In this document: positions 19,276 through 31,700 of the stretch, one piece after another | Layout of the letters: each line of letters starts with the position of its first letter | How positions within the stretch are numbered: the first letter of the stretch is position 1 | Assembly (NCBI RefSeq): GCF_029227915.1 | Contig: NC_079885.1 | Span: forward strand, 2,914,001 to 2,978,000 | Direction of reading: 5' to 3' | Length of the DNA stretch: 64,000 nt | From: Hydractinia symbiolongicarpus | Lineage: Eukaryota; Cnidaria; Hydrozoa; Anthoathecata; Hydractiniidae | Translations under genes and position numbers: made by a program | The notes under the pieces: generated by a model | What the model saw: the letters and a program-made list of their open reading frames with translations, nothing else | Database searches by the model: none | What the model was told of the DNA's origin: nothing

Positions 19276-22200
19276 AAAAAATCGTTCGGGAAATGAGTTT
19301 ACTCTCTGGGTACTTTCTTTGTATACTTTTAACTATACGGGCCGATCCGGGATTTACGGAAATCGCGGGTTTTCGTTTGCCGGCGATTAAACTTCTTTTA
19401 TTCAGCGTCTCATCGAAAATGAAAACATTTTTAAAAACTACAAGTCTCATGGGCTTTAGTGGTGAAATAATAATTTAAAAAATCGTTTGGGAAATGAGTT
19501 TAGTCCCTGGGTACTTTCTTTGTATACTTTTGACAATACGGACCGAGTCCGGGATTTACGGGAAATCGCAGGTTTACGTTTGCCGGCGATTAAACTTATT
19601 TTATTCAGCGTCTCATCAAAAATGAAAACATTTTTGAAAACTACAAGTCTCATGCGTTTTAGTGGTGAAAAAAAAATTTAAAAAATCGTTCGGGAAATGA
19701 GTTTACTCCCTGGGTACTTTCTTTGTATACATTTGCCTATACGGGCCAAGCCCGGAATTTATGGGAAATCGCAGGATTTCGTTTGCCGGCGATTAAACCT
19801 CTTTCATTAAGCGTCTTATCAAAAACGAAAACATTTTTGAAAACTGCAAGTCTCATGCGCTTTAGTGGTGAAAAGATATTTTAAAAAATCGTTTTGGAAA
19901 TGAGTTTACTCACAGGGTACTTTCTTTGTATACATTCCACTATACGGGCCAAGCCTGGGATTTACGGGAAATCGCGGGTTTTCGTTTGCTGGCGATTAAA
20001 CCACTTTCATTAAACGTCTCATCAAAAATGAAAACATTTCTGAAAACTACAAGTCTCATGCGTTTTAGTGGTGAAAAAATAATTTAAAAAATCGTTCGGG
20101 AAATGGGTTTACTCCCTGGGTACTTTCTTTGTATAATTTTGACTATACGGGCCGAGTCCGGGAATTACGGGAAATCGCAGGTTTTCGTTTGCCGGCGATT
20201 AAACTTCTTTTATTCAGCGTCTCATCAAAAATGAAAACCTTTTTAAAAACTACAAGTCTCATGGGCTTTAGTGGTGAAATAATAATTTAAAAAATCGTTC
20301 GGGAAATGAGTTTACTCCCTGGGTACTTTCTTTGTATACTTTTGACTATAGGGCTGATTCCGGGATTTACGGGAAATCGCAGGTTTTCGTTTGCCGGCGA
20401 ATAAACTTCTTTTATTCAGCGTCTCATCAAAAATGAAAACATTTTTGAAAACTACAAGTCTCATGCGTTTTAGTGGTGAAAAGATAATTTAAAAAGTCGT
20501 TTTGGAAATGAGTTTACTCACAGGGTACTTTCTTTGTATACATTCGTCTATACGGGCCAAGCCCGGGATTTACGGGAAATCACGGGTTTTCGTTTGCCGG
20601 CGATTAAACCACTTTCATTCACCGTCTCATCAAAAATGAAAACATTTTTAAAAACTACAAGTCTCATGGGCTTTAGTGGTGAAAAGATAATTTAAAAAAT
20701 CGTTTTGGAAATGAGTTTACTCACAGGGTACTTTCTTTGTATACATTCGACTATACGGGCCAAGTCCGGGATTTACGGAAATCGCGGGTTTTCGTTTGCC
20801 GGCGATTAAACCACTTTCATTCAGCGTCTCATCAAAAATGAAAACATTTTCAAAAACTACAAGTCTCATGGGCTTTAGTGGTGAAATAATAATTTAAAAA
20901 ATCGTTTGGGAAATGAGTTTAGTCCCTGGGTACTTTCTTTGTATACTTTTGACAATACGGGCCGAGTCCGGGATTTATGGGAAATCGCAGGTTTTCGTTT
21001 GCCGGCGATTAAACTTCTTTTATTCAGCGTCTCATCAAAAATGAAAACATTTTTGAAAACTACAAGTCTTATGCGTTTTAGTGGTGAAAAAATAATTTAA
21101 AAAATTGTTCTGGAAATGAGTTTGCTCACAGGGTATTTTCTTTGAATACATTCGACTATACGGGCCAAGCCCGGGATTTACAGGAAATCGCGGGTTTTCG
21201 TTTGCCGGCGATTAAACCTCTTTCATTAAGCGTCTCATCAAAAATGAAAACATTTTTGAAAACTACAAGTCTCATGCGTTTTAGTGGTGAAAAAAAAATT
21301 TAAAAAATCGTTCGGGAAATGAGTTTACTCCCTGGGTACTTTCTTTGTATACATTCGCCTATACGGGCCAAGCCCGGGATTTACGGGAAATCTTGGATTT
21401 TCGTTTGCCGGCGATTAAACCACTTTCATTAAGCGTCTCATCAAAAATGAAAACATTTCTAAAAACTACAAGTCTCATGCGTTTTAGTGGTGAAAAAATA
21501 ATTCAAAAAATCGTTCGGGAAATGGGTTTACTCCCTGGGTACTTTCTTTGCATAATTTTGACTATACGGGCCGAGTCCCGGAATTACGGGAAATCGCAGG
21601 TTTTCGTTTGCCGGCGATTAAACTTCTTTTATTCAGCGTCTCATCAAAAATGAAAACATTTTTAAAAACTACAAGTGTCATGGGCTTTAGTGGTGAAATA
21701 ATAATTTAAAAAATCGTTCGGGAAATGAGTTTACTCCCTGGGTACTTTCTTTGTATACTTTTGACTATACGGCCGATTCCGGGATTTACGGGAAATCGCA
21801 GGTTTTCGTTTGCCGGCGAATAAACTTCTTTTATTCAGCGTCTCATCAAAAATGAAAACATTTTTGAAAACTACAAGTCTCATGCGTTTTAGTGGTGAAA
21901 AGATAATTTAAAAAATCGTTTTGGAAATGAGTTTACTCACAGGGTACTTTCTTTGTATACATTCGACTATACGGGCCAAGCCCGGGATTTACGGGAAATC
22001 ACGGGTTTTCGTTTGCCGGCGATTAAACCACTTTCATTCACCGTCTCATCAAAAATGAAAACATTTTTAAAAACTACAAGTCTCATGGGCTTTAGTGGTG
22101 AAAAGATAATTTAAAAAATCGTTTTGGAAATAAGTTTACTCACAGGGTACTTTCTTTGTATACATTCGACTATACGGGCCAAGTCCGGGATTTACGGAAA

Positions 22201-25200
22201 TCGCGGGTTTTCGTTTGCCGGCGATTAAACCACTTTCATTCAGCGTCTCATCAAAAATGAAAACATTTTTAAAAACTACAAGTCTCATGGGATTTAGTGG
22301 TGAAATAATAATTTAAAAAATCGTTTGGGAAATGAATTTAGTCCCTGGGTACTTTCTTTGTATACTTTTGACAATACGGGCCGAGTCCGGGATTTATGGG
22401 AAATCGCAGGTTTTTGTTTGCCGGCGATTAAACTTCTTTTATTCAGCGTCTCATCAAAAATGAAAACATTTTTGAAAACTACAAGTCTTATGCGTTTTAG
22501 TGGTGAAAAAATAATTTAAAAAATTGTTCTGGAAATGAGTTTGCTCACAGGGTATTTTCTTTGAATACATTCGACTATACGGGCCAAGCCCGGGATTTAC
22601 AGGAAATCGCGGGTTTTCGTTTGCCGGCGATTAAACCTCTTTCATTAAGCGTCTCATCAAAAATGAAAACATTTTTGAAAACTACAAGTCTTATGCGTTT
22701 TAGTGCTGAAAAAATAATTTAAAAAATTGTTCTGGAAATGAGTTTGCTCACAGGGTATTTTCTTTGAATACATTCGACTATACGGGCCAAGCCCGGGATT
22801 TACAGGAAATCGCGGGTTTTCGTTTGCCGGCGATTAAACCTCTTTCATTAAGCGTCTCATCAAAAATGAAAACATTTTTGAAAACTACAAGTCTCATGCG
22901 TTTTAGTGGTGAAAAAAAAATTTAAAAAATCGTTTGGGAAATGAGTTTACTCCCTGGGTACTTTCTTTGTATACATTCGCCTATACGGGCCAAGCCCGGG
23001 ATTTACGGGAAATCTTGGATTTTCGTTTGCCGGCGATTAAACCACTTTTATTAAGCGTCTCATCAAAAATGAAAACATTTCTGAAAACTACAAGTCTCAT
23101 GCGTTTTAGTGGTGAAAAAATAATTCAAAAAATCGTTCGGGAAATGGGTTTACTCCCTGGGTACTTTCTTTGTATAATTTTGACTATACGGGCCGAGTCC
23201 CGGAATTACGGTAAATCGCAGGTTTTCGTTTGCCGGCGATTAAACTTCTTTTATTCAGCGTCTCATCAAAAATGAAAACATTTTTAAAAACTACAAGTGT
23301 CATGGGCTTTAGTGGTGAAATAATAATTTAAAAAATCGTTCGGGAAATGAGTTTACTCCCTGGGTACTTTCTTTGTATACATTCGACTATACGGGCCAAG
23401 CCCGGGATTTACGGGAAATCGCAGGTTTTCGTTTGCCGGCGAATAAACTTCTTTTATTCAGCGTCTCATCAAAAATGAAAACATTTTTAAAAACTACAAG
23501 TCTCATGGGCTTTAGTGGTGAAATAATAATTTAAAAAATCGTTCGGGAAATGAGTTTACTCTCTGGGTACTTTCTTTGTATACTTTTAACTATACGGGCC
23601 GATCCGGGATTTACGGAAATCGCGGGTTTTCGTTTGCCGGCGATTAAACTTCTTTTATTCAGCGTTTCATCAAAAATGAAAACATTTTTAAAAACTACAA
23701 GTCTCATGGGCTTTAGTGGTGAAATAATAATTTAAAAAATCGTTTGGGAAATGAGTTTAGTCCCTGGGTACTTTCTTTGTATACTTTTGACAATACGGGC
23801 CGAGTCCGGGATTTACGGGAAATCGCAGGTTTACGTTTGCCGGCGATTAAACTTATTTTATTCAGCGTCTCATCAAAAATGAAAACATTTTTTAAAACTA
23901 CAAGTCTCATGCGTTTTAGTTGTGAAAAAAAAATTTAAAAAATCGTTCGGGAAATGGGTTTACTCCCTGGGTACTTTCTTTGTATATATTCGCGTATACG
24001 GGCCAAGCCCGGGATTTACGGGAAATCTTGGATTTTCGTTTGCCGGCGATTAAACCACTTTCATTAAGCGTCTCATCAAAAATGAAAACATTTCTAAAAA
24101 CTACAAGTGTCATGGGCTTTAGTGGTGAAATAATAATTTAAAAAATCGTTCGGGAAATGAGTTTACTCCCTGGGTACTTTCTTTGTATACTTTTGACTAT
24201 ACGGCCGATTCCGGGATTTACGGGAAATCGCAGGTTTTCGTTTGCCGGCGAATAAACTTCTTTTATTCAGCGTCTCATCAAAAATGAAAACATTTTTGAA
24301 AACTACAAGTCTCATGCGTTTTAGTGGTGAAAAGATAATTTAAAAAATCGTTTTGGAAATGAGTTTACTCACAGGGTACTTTCTTTGTATACATTCGACT
24401 ATACGGGCCAAGCCCGGGATTTACGGGAAATCACGGGTTTTCGTTTGCCGGCGATTAAACCACTTTCATTCACCGTCTCATCAAAAATGAAAACATTTTT
24501 AAAAACTACAAGTCTCACGGGCTTTAGTGGTGAAAAGATAATTTAAAAAATCGTTTTGGAAATGAGTTTACTCACAGGGTACTTTCTGTGTATACATTCG
24601 ACTATACGGGCCAAGTCCGGGATTTACGGAAATCGCGGGTTTTCGTTTGCCGGCGATTAAAGCACTTTCATTCAGCGTCTCATCAAAAATGAAAACATTT
24701 TCAAAAACTACAAGTCTCATGGGCTTTAGTGGTGAAATAATAATTTAAAAAATCGTTTGGGAAATGAGTTTAGTCCCTGGGTACTTTCTTTGTATACTTT
24801 TGACAATACGGGCTGAGTCCGGGATTTATGGGAAATCGCAGGTTTTCGTTTGCCGGCGATTAAACTTCTTTTATTCAGCGTCTCATCAAAAATGAAAACA
24901 TTTTTGAAAACTACAAGTCTTATGCGTTTTAGTGGTGAAAAAATAATTTAAAAAATTGTTCTGGAAATGAGTTTGCTCACATGGTATTTTCTTTGAATAC
25001 ATTCGACTATACGGGCCAAGCCCGGGATTTACAGGAAATCGCGGGTTTTCGTTTGCCGGCGATTAAACCTCTTTCATTAAGCGTCTCATCAAAAATGAAA
25101 ACATTTTTGAAAACTACAAGTCTCATGCGTTTTAGTGGTGAAAAAAAAATTTAAAAAATCGATCGGGAAATGAGTTTACTCCCTGGGTACTTTCTTTGTA

Positions 25201-26774
25201 TACATTCGCCTATACGGGCCAAGCCCGGGATTTACGGGAAATCTTGGATTTTCGTTTGCCGGCGATTAAACCACTTTCATTAAGCGTCTCATCAAAAATG
25301 AAAACATTTCTGAAAACTACAAGTCTCATGCGTTTTAGTGGTGAAAAAATAATTCAAAAAATCGTTCGGGAAATGGGTTTACTCCCTGGGTACTTTCTTT
25401 GTATAATTTTGACTATACGGGCCGAGTCCCGGAATTACGGGAAATAGCAGGTTTTCGTTTGCCGGCGATTAAACTTCTTTTATTCAGCGTCTCATCAAAA
25501 ATGAAAACATTTTTAAAAACTACAAGTGTCATGGGCTTTAGTGGTGAAATAATAATTTAAAAAATCGTTCGGGAAATGAGTTTACTCCCTGGGTACTTTC
25601 TTTGTATACATTCGACTATACGGGCCAAGCCCGGGATTTACGGGAAATCGCAGGTTTTCGATTGCCGGCGAATAAACTTCTTTTATTCAGCGTCTCATCA
25701 AAAATGAAAACATTTTTAAAAACTACAAGTCTCATGGGCTTTAGTGGTGAAATAATAATTTAAAAAATCGTTCGGGAAATTAGTTTACTCTCTGGGTACT
25801 TTCTTTGTATACTTTTAACTATACGGGCCGATCCGGGATTTACGGAAATCGCGGGTTTTCGTTTGCCGGCGATTAAACTTCTTTTATTCAGCGTCTCATC
25901 AAAAATGAAATTATTTTTAAAAACTACAAGTCTCATGGGCTTTAGTGGTGAAATAATAATTTAAAAAATCGTTTGGGAAATGAGTTTAGTCCCTGGGTAC
26001 TTTCTTTGTATACTTTTGACAATACGAGCCGAGTCCGGGATTTACGGGAAATCGCAGGTTTACGTTTGCCGGCGATTAAACTTATTTTATTCAGCGTCTC
26101 ATCAAAAATGAAAACATTTTTGAAAACTACAAGTCTCATGCGTTTTAGTGGTGAAAAAAAAATTTAAAAAATCGTTCGGGAAATGAGTTTACTCCCTGGG
26201 TACTTTCTTTGTATACATTCGCCTATACGGGCCAAGCCCGGGATTTACGGGAAATCGCGGGATTTCGTTTGCCGGCGATTAAACCTCTTTCATTAAGCGT
26301 CTCATCAAAAATGAAAACATTTCTGAAAACTACAAGTCTCATGCGTTTTAGTGGTGAAAAGATAATTTAAAAAATCGTTTTGGAAATGAGTTTACTCACA
26401 GGGTACTTTCTTTGTATACATTCGACTATACGGGCCGAGTCCCGGAATTACGGGAAATCGCAGGTTTTCGTTTGCCGGCGATTAAACTTCTTTTATTCAG
26501 CGTCTCATCAAAAATGAAAACATTTTTAAAAACTACAAGTGTCATGGGCTTTAGTGGTGAAATAATAATTTAAAAAATCGTTCGGGAAATTAGTTTACTC
26601 CCTGGGTACTTTCTTTGTATACATTCGACTATACGGGCCAAGCCCGGGATTTACGGGAAATCGCAGGTTTTCGTTTGCCGGCGAATAAACTTCTTTTATT
26701 CAGCGTCTCATCAAAAATGAAAACATTTTTAAAAACTACAAGTCTCATGGGCTTTAGTGGTGAAATAATAATTT
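19276..26774 (+). repeat. Domain II units with P at 19,276, 23,533 and 25,762
   Basis: About 37 full-length units. Distances between equivalent P units are 4,257, 2,229 and 1,013 bp, close to 21, 11 and 5 units. An R variant with AAATCTTGGATTTTCG marks 21,390, 23,010, 24,025 and 25,245 and is not seen elsewhere in the window. The P at 25,762 has AAATTAGTTTAC, which removes the ATG present in most P units. No tandem pair here is as clean as the 811-bp one, but local reuse of 5-, 8- and 11-unit strings is clear. Confidence 0.72.
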
Positions 26775-27785
26775 AAAAAATCGTTCGGGAAATGAGTTTA
26801 CTCTCTGCGTACTTTCTTTGTATACTTTTAACTATACGGGCCGATCCGGGATTTACGGAAATCGCGGGTTTTCGTTTGCCGGCGATTAAACTTCTTTTAT
26901 TCAGCGTCTCATCAAAAATGAAAACATTTTTAAAAACTACAAGTCTCATGGGCTTTAGTGGTGAAATAATAATTTAAAAAATCGTTTGGGAAATGAGTTT
27001 AGTCCCTGGGTACTTTCTTTGTATACTTTTGACAATACGGGCCGAGTCCGGGATTTACGGGAAATCGCAAGTTTACGTTTGCCGGCGATTAAACTTATTT
27101 TATTCAGCGTCTCATCAAAAATGAAAACATTTTTGAAAACTACAAGTCTCATGCGTTTTAGTGGTGAAAAAAAAATTTCAAAAATCGTTCGGGAAATGAG
27201 TTTACTCCCTGGGTACTTTCTTTGTATACATTCGCCTATACGGGCCAAGCCCGGGATTTATGGGAAATCGCGGGATTTCGTTTGCCGGCGATTAAACCTC
27301 TTTCATTAAGCGTCTCATCAAAAACGAAACATTTTTGAAAACTGCAAGTCTCATGCGCTTTAGTGGTGAAAAGATAATTTAAAAAATCGTTTTGGAAATG
27401 AGTTTACTCACAGGGTACTTTCTTTGTATACATTCGACTATACGGGCCAAGCCTGGGATTTACGGGAAATCGCGGGTTTTCGTTTGCCGGCGATTAAACC
27501 ACTTTCACTAAGCGTCTCATCAAAAATGAAAACATTTCTGAAAACTACAAGTCTCATGCGTTTTAGTGGTGAAAAAATAATTTAAAAAATCGTTCGGGAA
27601 ATGGGTTTACTCCCTGGGTACTTTCTTTATATAATTTTGACTATACGGGCCGAGTCCGGGAATTACGGGAAATCGCAGGTTTTTGTTTGCCGCGATTAAA
27701 CCACTTTGATTCACCGTCAAATCAAAAATGAAAACATTTTTAAAAACTACGAGTCTCATGGGCTTTAGTGGTGAAATAATAATTT
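26775..27785 (+). repeat. P-Q-R-S-T cassette, 1,011 bp
   Basis: Units start at 26775 (P), 26976 (Q), 27179 (R), 27381 (S) and 27584 (T). R is one base short (CAAAAACGAAACATT). Q to R has the linker TTTCAAAAATCG, which opens a 107-codon frame. T is the most damaged unit seen here: GCCGCGATT has lost a G, CACTTTGATTC replaces CACTTTCATTC, and GTCAAATC replaces GTCTCATC. Confidence 0.85.
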
Positions 27786-28797
27786 AAAAAATCGTTCGGG
27801 AAATGAGTTTACTCTCTGGGTACTTTCTTTGTATACTTTTAACTATACGGGCCGATCCGGGATTTACGGAAATCGCGGGTTTTCGTTTGCCGGCGATTAA
27901 ACTTCTTTTATTCAGCGTCTCATCAAAAATGAAAACATTTTTGAAAACTACAAGTCTCATGCGTTTTAGTGGTGAAAAAAAAATTTAAAAAATCGTTCGG
28001 GAAATGAGTTTACTCCCTGGGTACTTTCTTTGTATACATTCGCCTATACGGGCCAAGCCCGGGATATATGGGAAATCGCGGGATTTCGTTTGCCGGCGAT
28101 TAAACCTCTTTCATTAAGCGTCTCATCAAAAACGAAACATTTTTGAAAACTGCAAGTCTCATGCGCTTTAGTGGTGAAAAGATAATTTAAAAAATCGTTT
28201 TGGAAATGAGTTTACTCACAGGGTACTTTCTTTGTATACATTCGACTATACGGGCCAAGCCTGGGATTTACGGGAAATCGCGGGTTTTCGTTTGCCGGCG
28301 ATTAAACCACTTTCAGTAAGCGTCTCATCAAAAATGAAAACATTTCTGAAAACTACAAGTCTCATGCGTTTTAGTGGTGAAAAAATAATTTAAAAAATCG
28401 TTCGGGAAATGGGTTTACTCCCTGGGTACTTTCTTTGTATAATTTTGACTATGCGGGCCGAGTCCGGGAATTACGGGAAATCGCAGGTTTTCGTTTGCCG
28501 GCGATTAAACTTCTTTTATTCAGCGTCTCATCAAAAATGAAAACTTTTTTGAAAACTACAAGTCTCATGCGTTTTAGTGGTGAAAAGATAATTTAAAAAA
28601 TCGTTTTGGAAATGAGTTTACTCACAGGGTACTTGCTTTGTATACATTCGACTATACGTGCCAAGCCCGGGATTTACGGGAAATCACGGGTTTTCGTTTG
28701 CCGGCGATTGAACCACTTTCATTCACCGTCTCATCAAAAATGAAAACATTTTTAAAAACTACAAGTCTCATGGGCTTTAGTGGTGAAATAATAATTT
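27786..28797 (+). repeat. (P/Q fusion)-R-S-T-U cassette, 1,012 bp
   Basis: The unit at 27,786 starts as P (GGCCGATCCGGG) and ends as Q (GCGTTTTAGTGGTGAAAAAAAA), so one unit length was lost between P and Q. R at 27,987 shares the one-base-short CAAAAACGAAACATT with R at 27,179, showing that the R-S-T string was copied. A U unit (28,595) restores the P-to-P spacing to 1,012 bp. Confidence 0.83.
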
Positions 28798-31700
28798 AAA
28801 AAATCGTTCGGGAAATGAGTTTACTCTCTGGGTACTTTCTTTGTATACTTTTAACTATACGGGCCGATCCGGGATTTACGGAAATCGCGGGTTTTCGTTT
28901 GCCGGCGATTAAACTTCTTTTATTCAGCGTCTCATCAAAAATGAAAACATTTTTAAAAACTACAAGTCTCATGGGCTTTAGTGGTGAAATAATAATTTAA
29001 AAAATCGTTTGGGAAATGAGTTTTGTCCCTGGGTACTTTCTTTGTATACTTTTGACAATATGGGCCGAGTCCGGGATTTACGGGAAATCGTTTGCCGGCA
29101 ATTAAACTTATTTTATTCAGTGTCTCATCAAAAATGAAAACATTTTTGAAAACTACAAGTCTCATGCGTTTTAGTGGTGAAAAAAAAATTTAAAAAATCG
29201 TTCGGGAAATGAGTTTACTCCCTGGGTACTTTCTTTGTATACATTCGCCTATACGGGCCAAGCCCGGGATTTATGGGAAATCGCGGGATTTCGTTTGCCG
29301 GCGATTAAACCTCTTTCATTAAGCGTCTCATCAAAAACGAAAACATTTTTGAAAACTGCAAGTCTCATGCGCTTTAGTGGTGAAAAGATAATTTAAAAAA
29401 TCGTTTTGGAAATGAGTTTACTCACAGGGTACTTTCTTTGTATACATTCGACTATACGGGCCAAGCCTGGGATTTACGGGAAATCGCGGGTTTTCGTTTG
29501 CCGGCGATTAAACCACTTTTATTAAGCGTCTCATCAAAAATGAAAACATTTCTGAAAACTACAAGTCTCATGCGTTTTAGTGGTGAAAAAATAATTCAAA
29601 AATCGTTAGGGAAATGGGTTTACTCCCTGAGTACTTTTTTTGTATACTTTTGACTATACGGGCCGAGTCCGGGAATTACATGAAGTCGCGGGTTTTCGTT
29701 TGCCGGCGATTAAACTTCTTTTATTCAGCGTCTCATCAAAAATGAAAACATTTTTGAAAACTACAAGTCTCATGCGTTTTAGTGGTGAAAGGATAATTTA
29801 AAAAATCGTTTTGGAAATGAGTTTACTCACAGGGTACTTTCTTTGTATACATTCGACTATACGGGCCAAGCCCGGATTTATGGGAAATCGCGGGATTTCG
29901 TTTGCCGGCGATTAAACCTCTTTCATTAAGCGTCTCATCAAAAACGAAAACATTTTTGAAAACTGCAAGTCTCATGCGTTTTAGTGGTGAAAAGATAAAT
30001 TAAAAAATCGTTTTGGAAATGAGTTTACTCACAGGGTACTTTCTTTGTATACATTCGACTATACGGGCCAAGCCCGGGATTTACGGGAAATCACGGGTTT
30101 TCGTTTGCCGGCGATTAAACCACTTTCATTCAGCGTCTCATCAAAAATGAAAACATTTTTAAAAACTACAAGTCTCATGGGCTTTAGTGGTGAAATAATA
30201 ATTTAAAAAATCGTTCGGGAAATGAGTTTACTCCCTGGGTACTTTCTTTGTATACTTTTGACAAAACGGGCCGAGTCCGGGATTTACGGGAAATCGCAGG
30301 TTTACGTTTGCCGGCGATTAAACTTATTTTATTCAGCGTCTCATCAAAAATGAAAAAAATTTTGAAAGCTACAAGTCTCATGCGTTTTAGTGGTGAAAAA
30401 AAAATTTAAAAAATCGTTCGGGAAATGAGTTTACTCCCTGGGTACTTTCTTTGTATACAATTGCCTATACGGGCCAAGCCCGGGATTTATGGGAAATCGC
30501 GGGATTTCGTTTGCCGGCGATTAAACCTCTTTCATTAAGCGTCTCATCAAAAATGAAAACATTTCTGAAAACTACAAGTCTCATGCGTTTTAGTGGTGAA
30601 AAAATAATTTCAAAAAATCGTTCGGGAAATGGGTTTACTCCCTGGGTACTTTCTTTGTATAATTTTGACTATACGGGCCGAGTCCGGGAATTACGGGAAA
30701 TCGCAGGTTTTCGTTTGCCGGCGATTAAACTTCTTTTATTCAGCGTCTCATCAAAAATGAAAACATTTTTGAAAACTACAAGTCTCATGGGCTTTAGTGG
30801 TGAAATAATAATTTAAAAAATCGTTTGGGAAATGAGTTTAGTCCCTGGGTACTTTCTTTGTATACTTTTGACAATACGGGCCGAGTCCGGGATTTACGGG
30901 AAATCGCAGGTTTACGTTTGCCGGCGATTAAACTTATTTTATTCAGCGTCTCATCAAAAATGAAAACATTTCTGAAAACTACGAGTCTCATGGGCTTTAG
31001 TGGTGAAATAATAATTTAAAAAATCGTTCGGGAAATGAGTTTACTCTCTGGGTACTTTCTTTGTATACTTTTAACTATACGGGCCGATCCGGGATTTACG
31101 GAAATCGCGGGTTTTCGTTTGCCGGCGATTAAACTTCTTTTATTCAGCGTATCATCAAAAATGAAAACATTTTTAAAAACTACAAGTCTCATGGGCTTTA
31201 GTGGTGAAATAATAATTTAAAAAATCGTTTGGGAAATGAGTTTAGTCCCTGGGTACTTTCTTTGTATACTTTTGACAATACGGGCCGAGTCCGGGATTTA
31301 CGGGAAATCGCAGGTTTACGTTTGCCGGCGATTAAACTTATTTTATTCAGCGTCTCATCAAAAATGAAAACATTTCTGAAAACTATAAGTCTCATGCGTT
31401 TTAGTGGTGAAAAGATAATTTAAAAAATCGTTTTGGAAATGAGTTTACTCACAGGGTACTTTCTTTGTATACATTCGACTATACGGGCCAAGCCCGGGAT
31501 TTACGGGAAATCACGGGTTTTCGTTTGCCGGCGATTAAACCACTTTCATTCACCGTCTCATCAAAAATGAAAACATTTTTAAAAACTACAAGTCTCATGG
31601 GCTTTAGTGGTGAAATAATAATTTAAAAAATCGTTCGGGAAATGAGTTTACTCCCTGGGTACTTTCTTTGTATACTTTTGACAAAACGGGCCGAGTCCGG

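Noticed and set aside
26775-28797. Simple tandem 1,011-bp five-unit repeat
   Set aside because: P-to-P spacing is 1,011 and 1,012 bp, but the unit order differs (P-Q-R-S-T against P/Q-R-S-T-U), so the equal spacing is partly coincidence.
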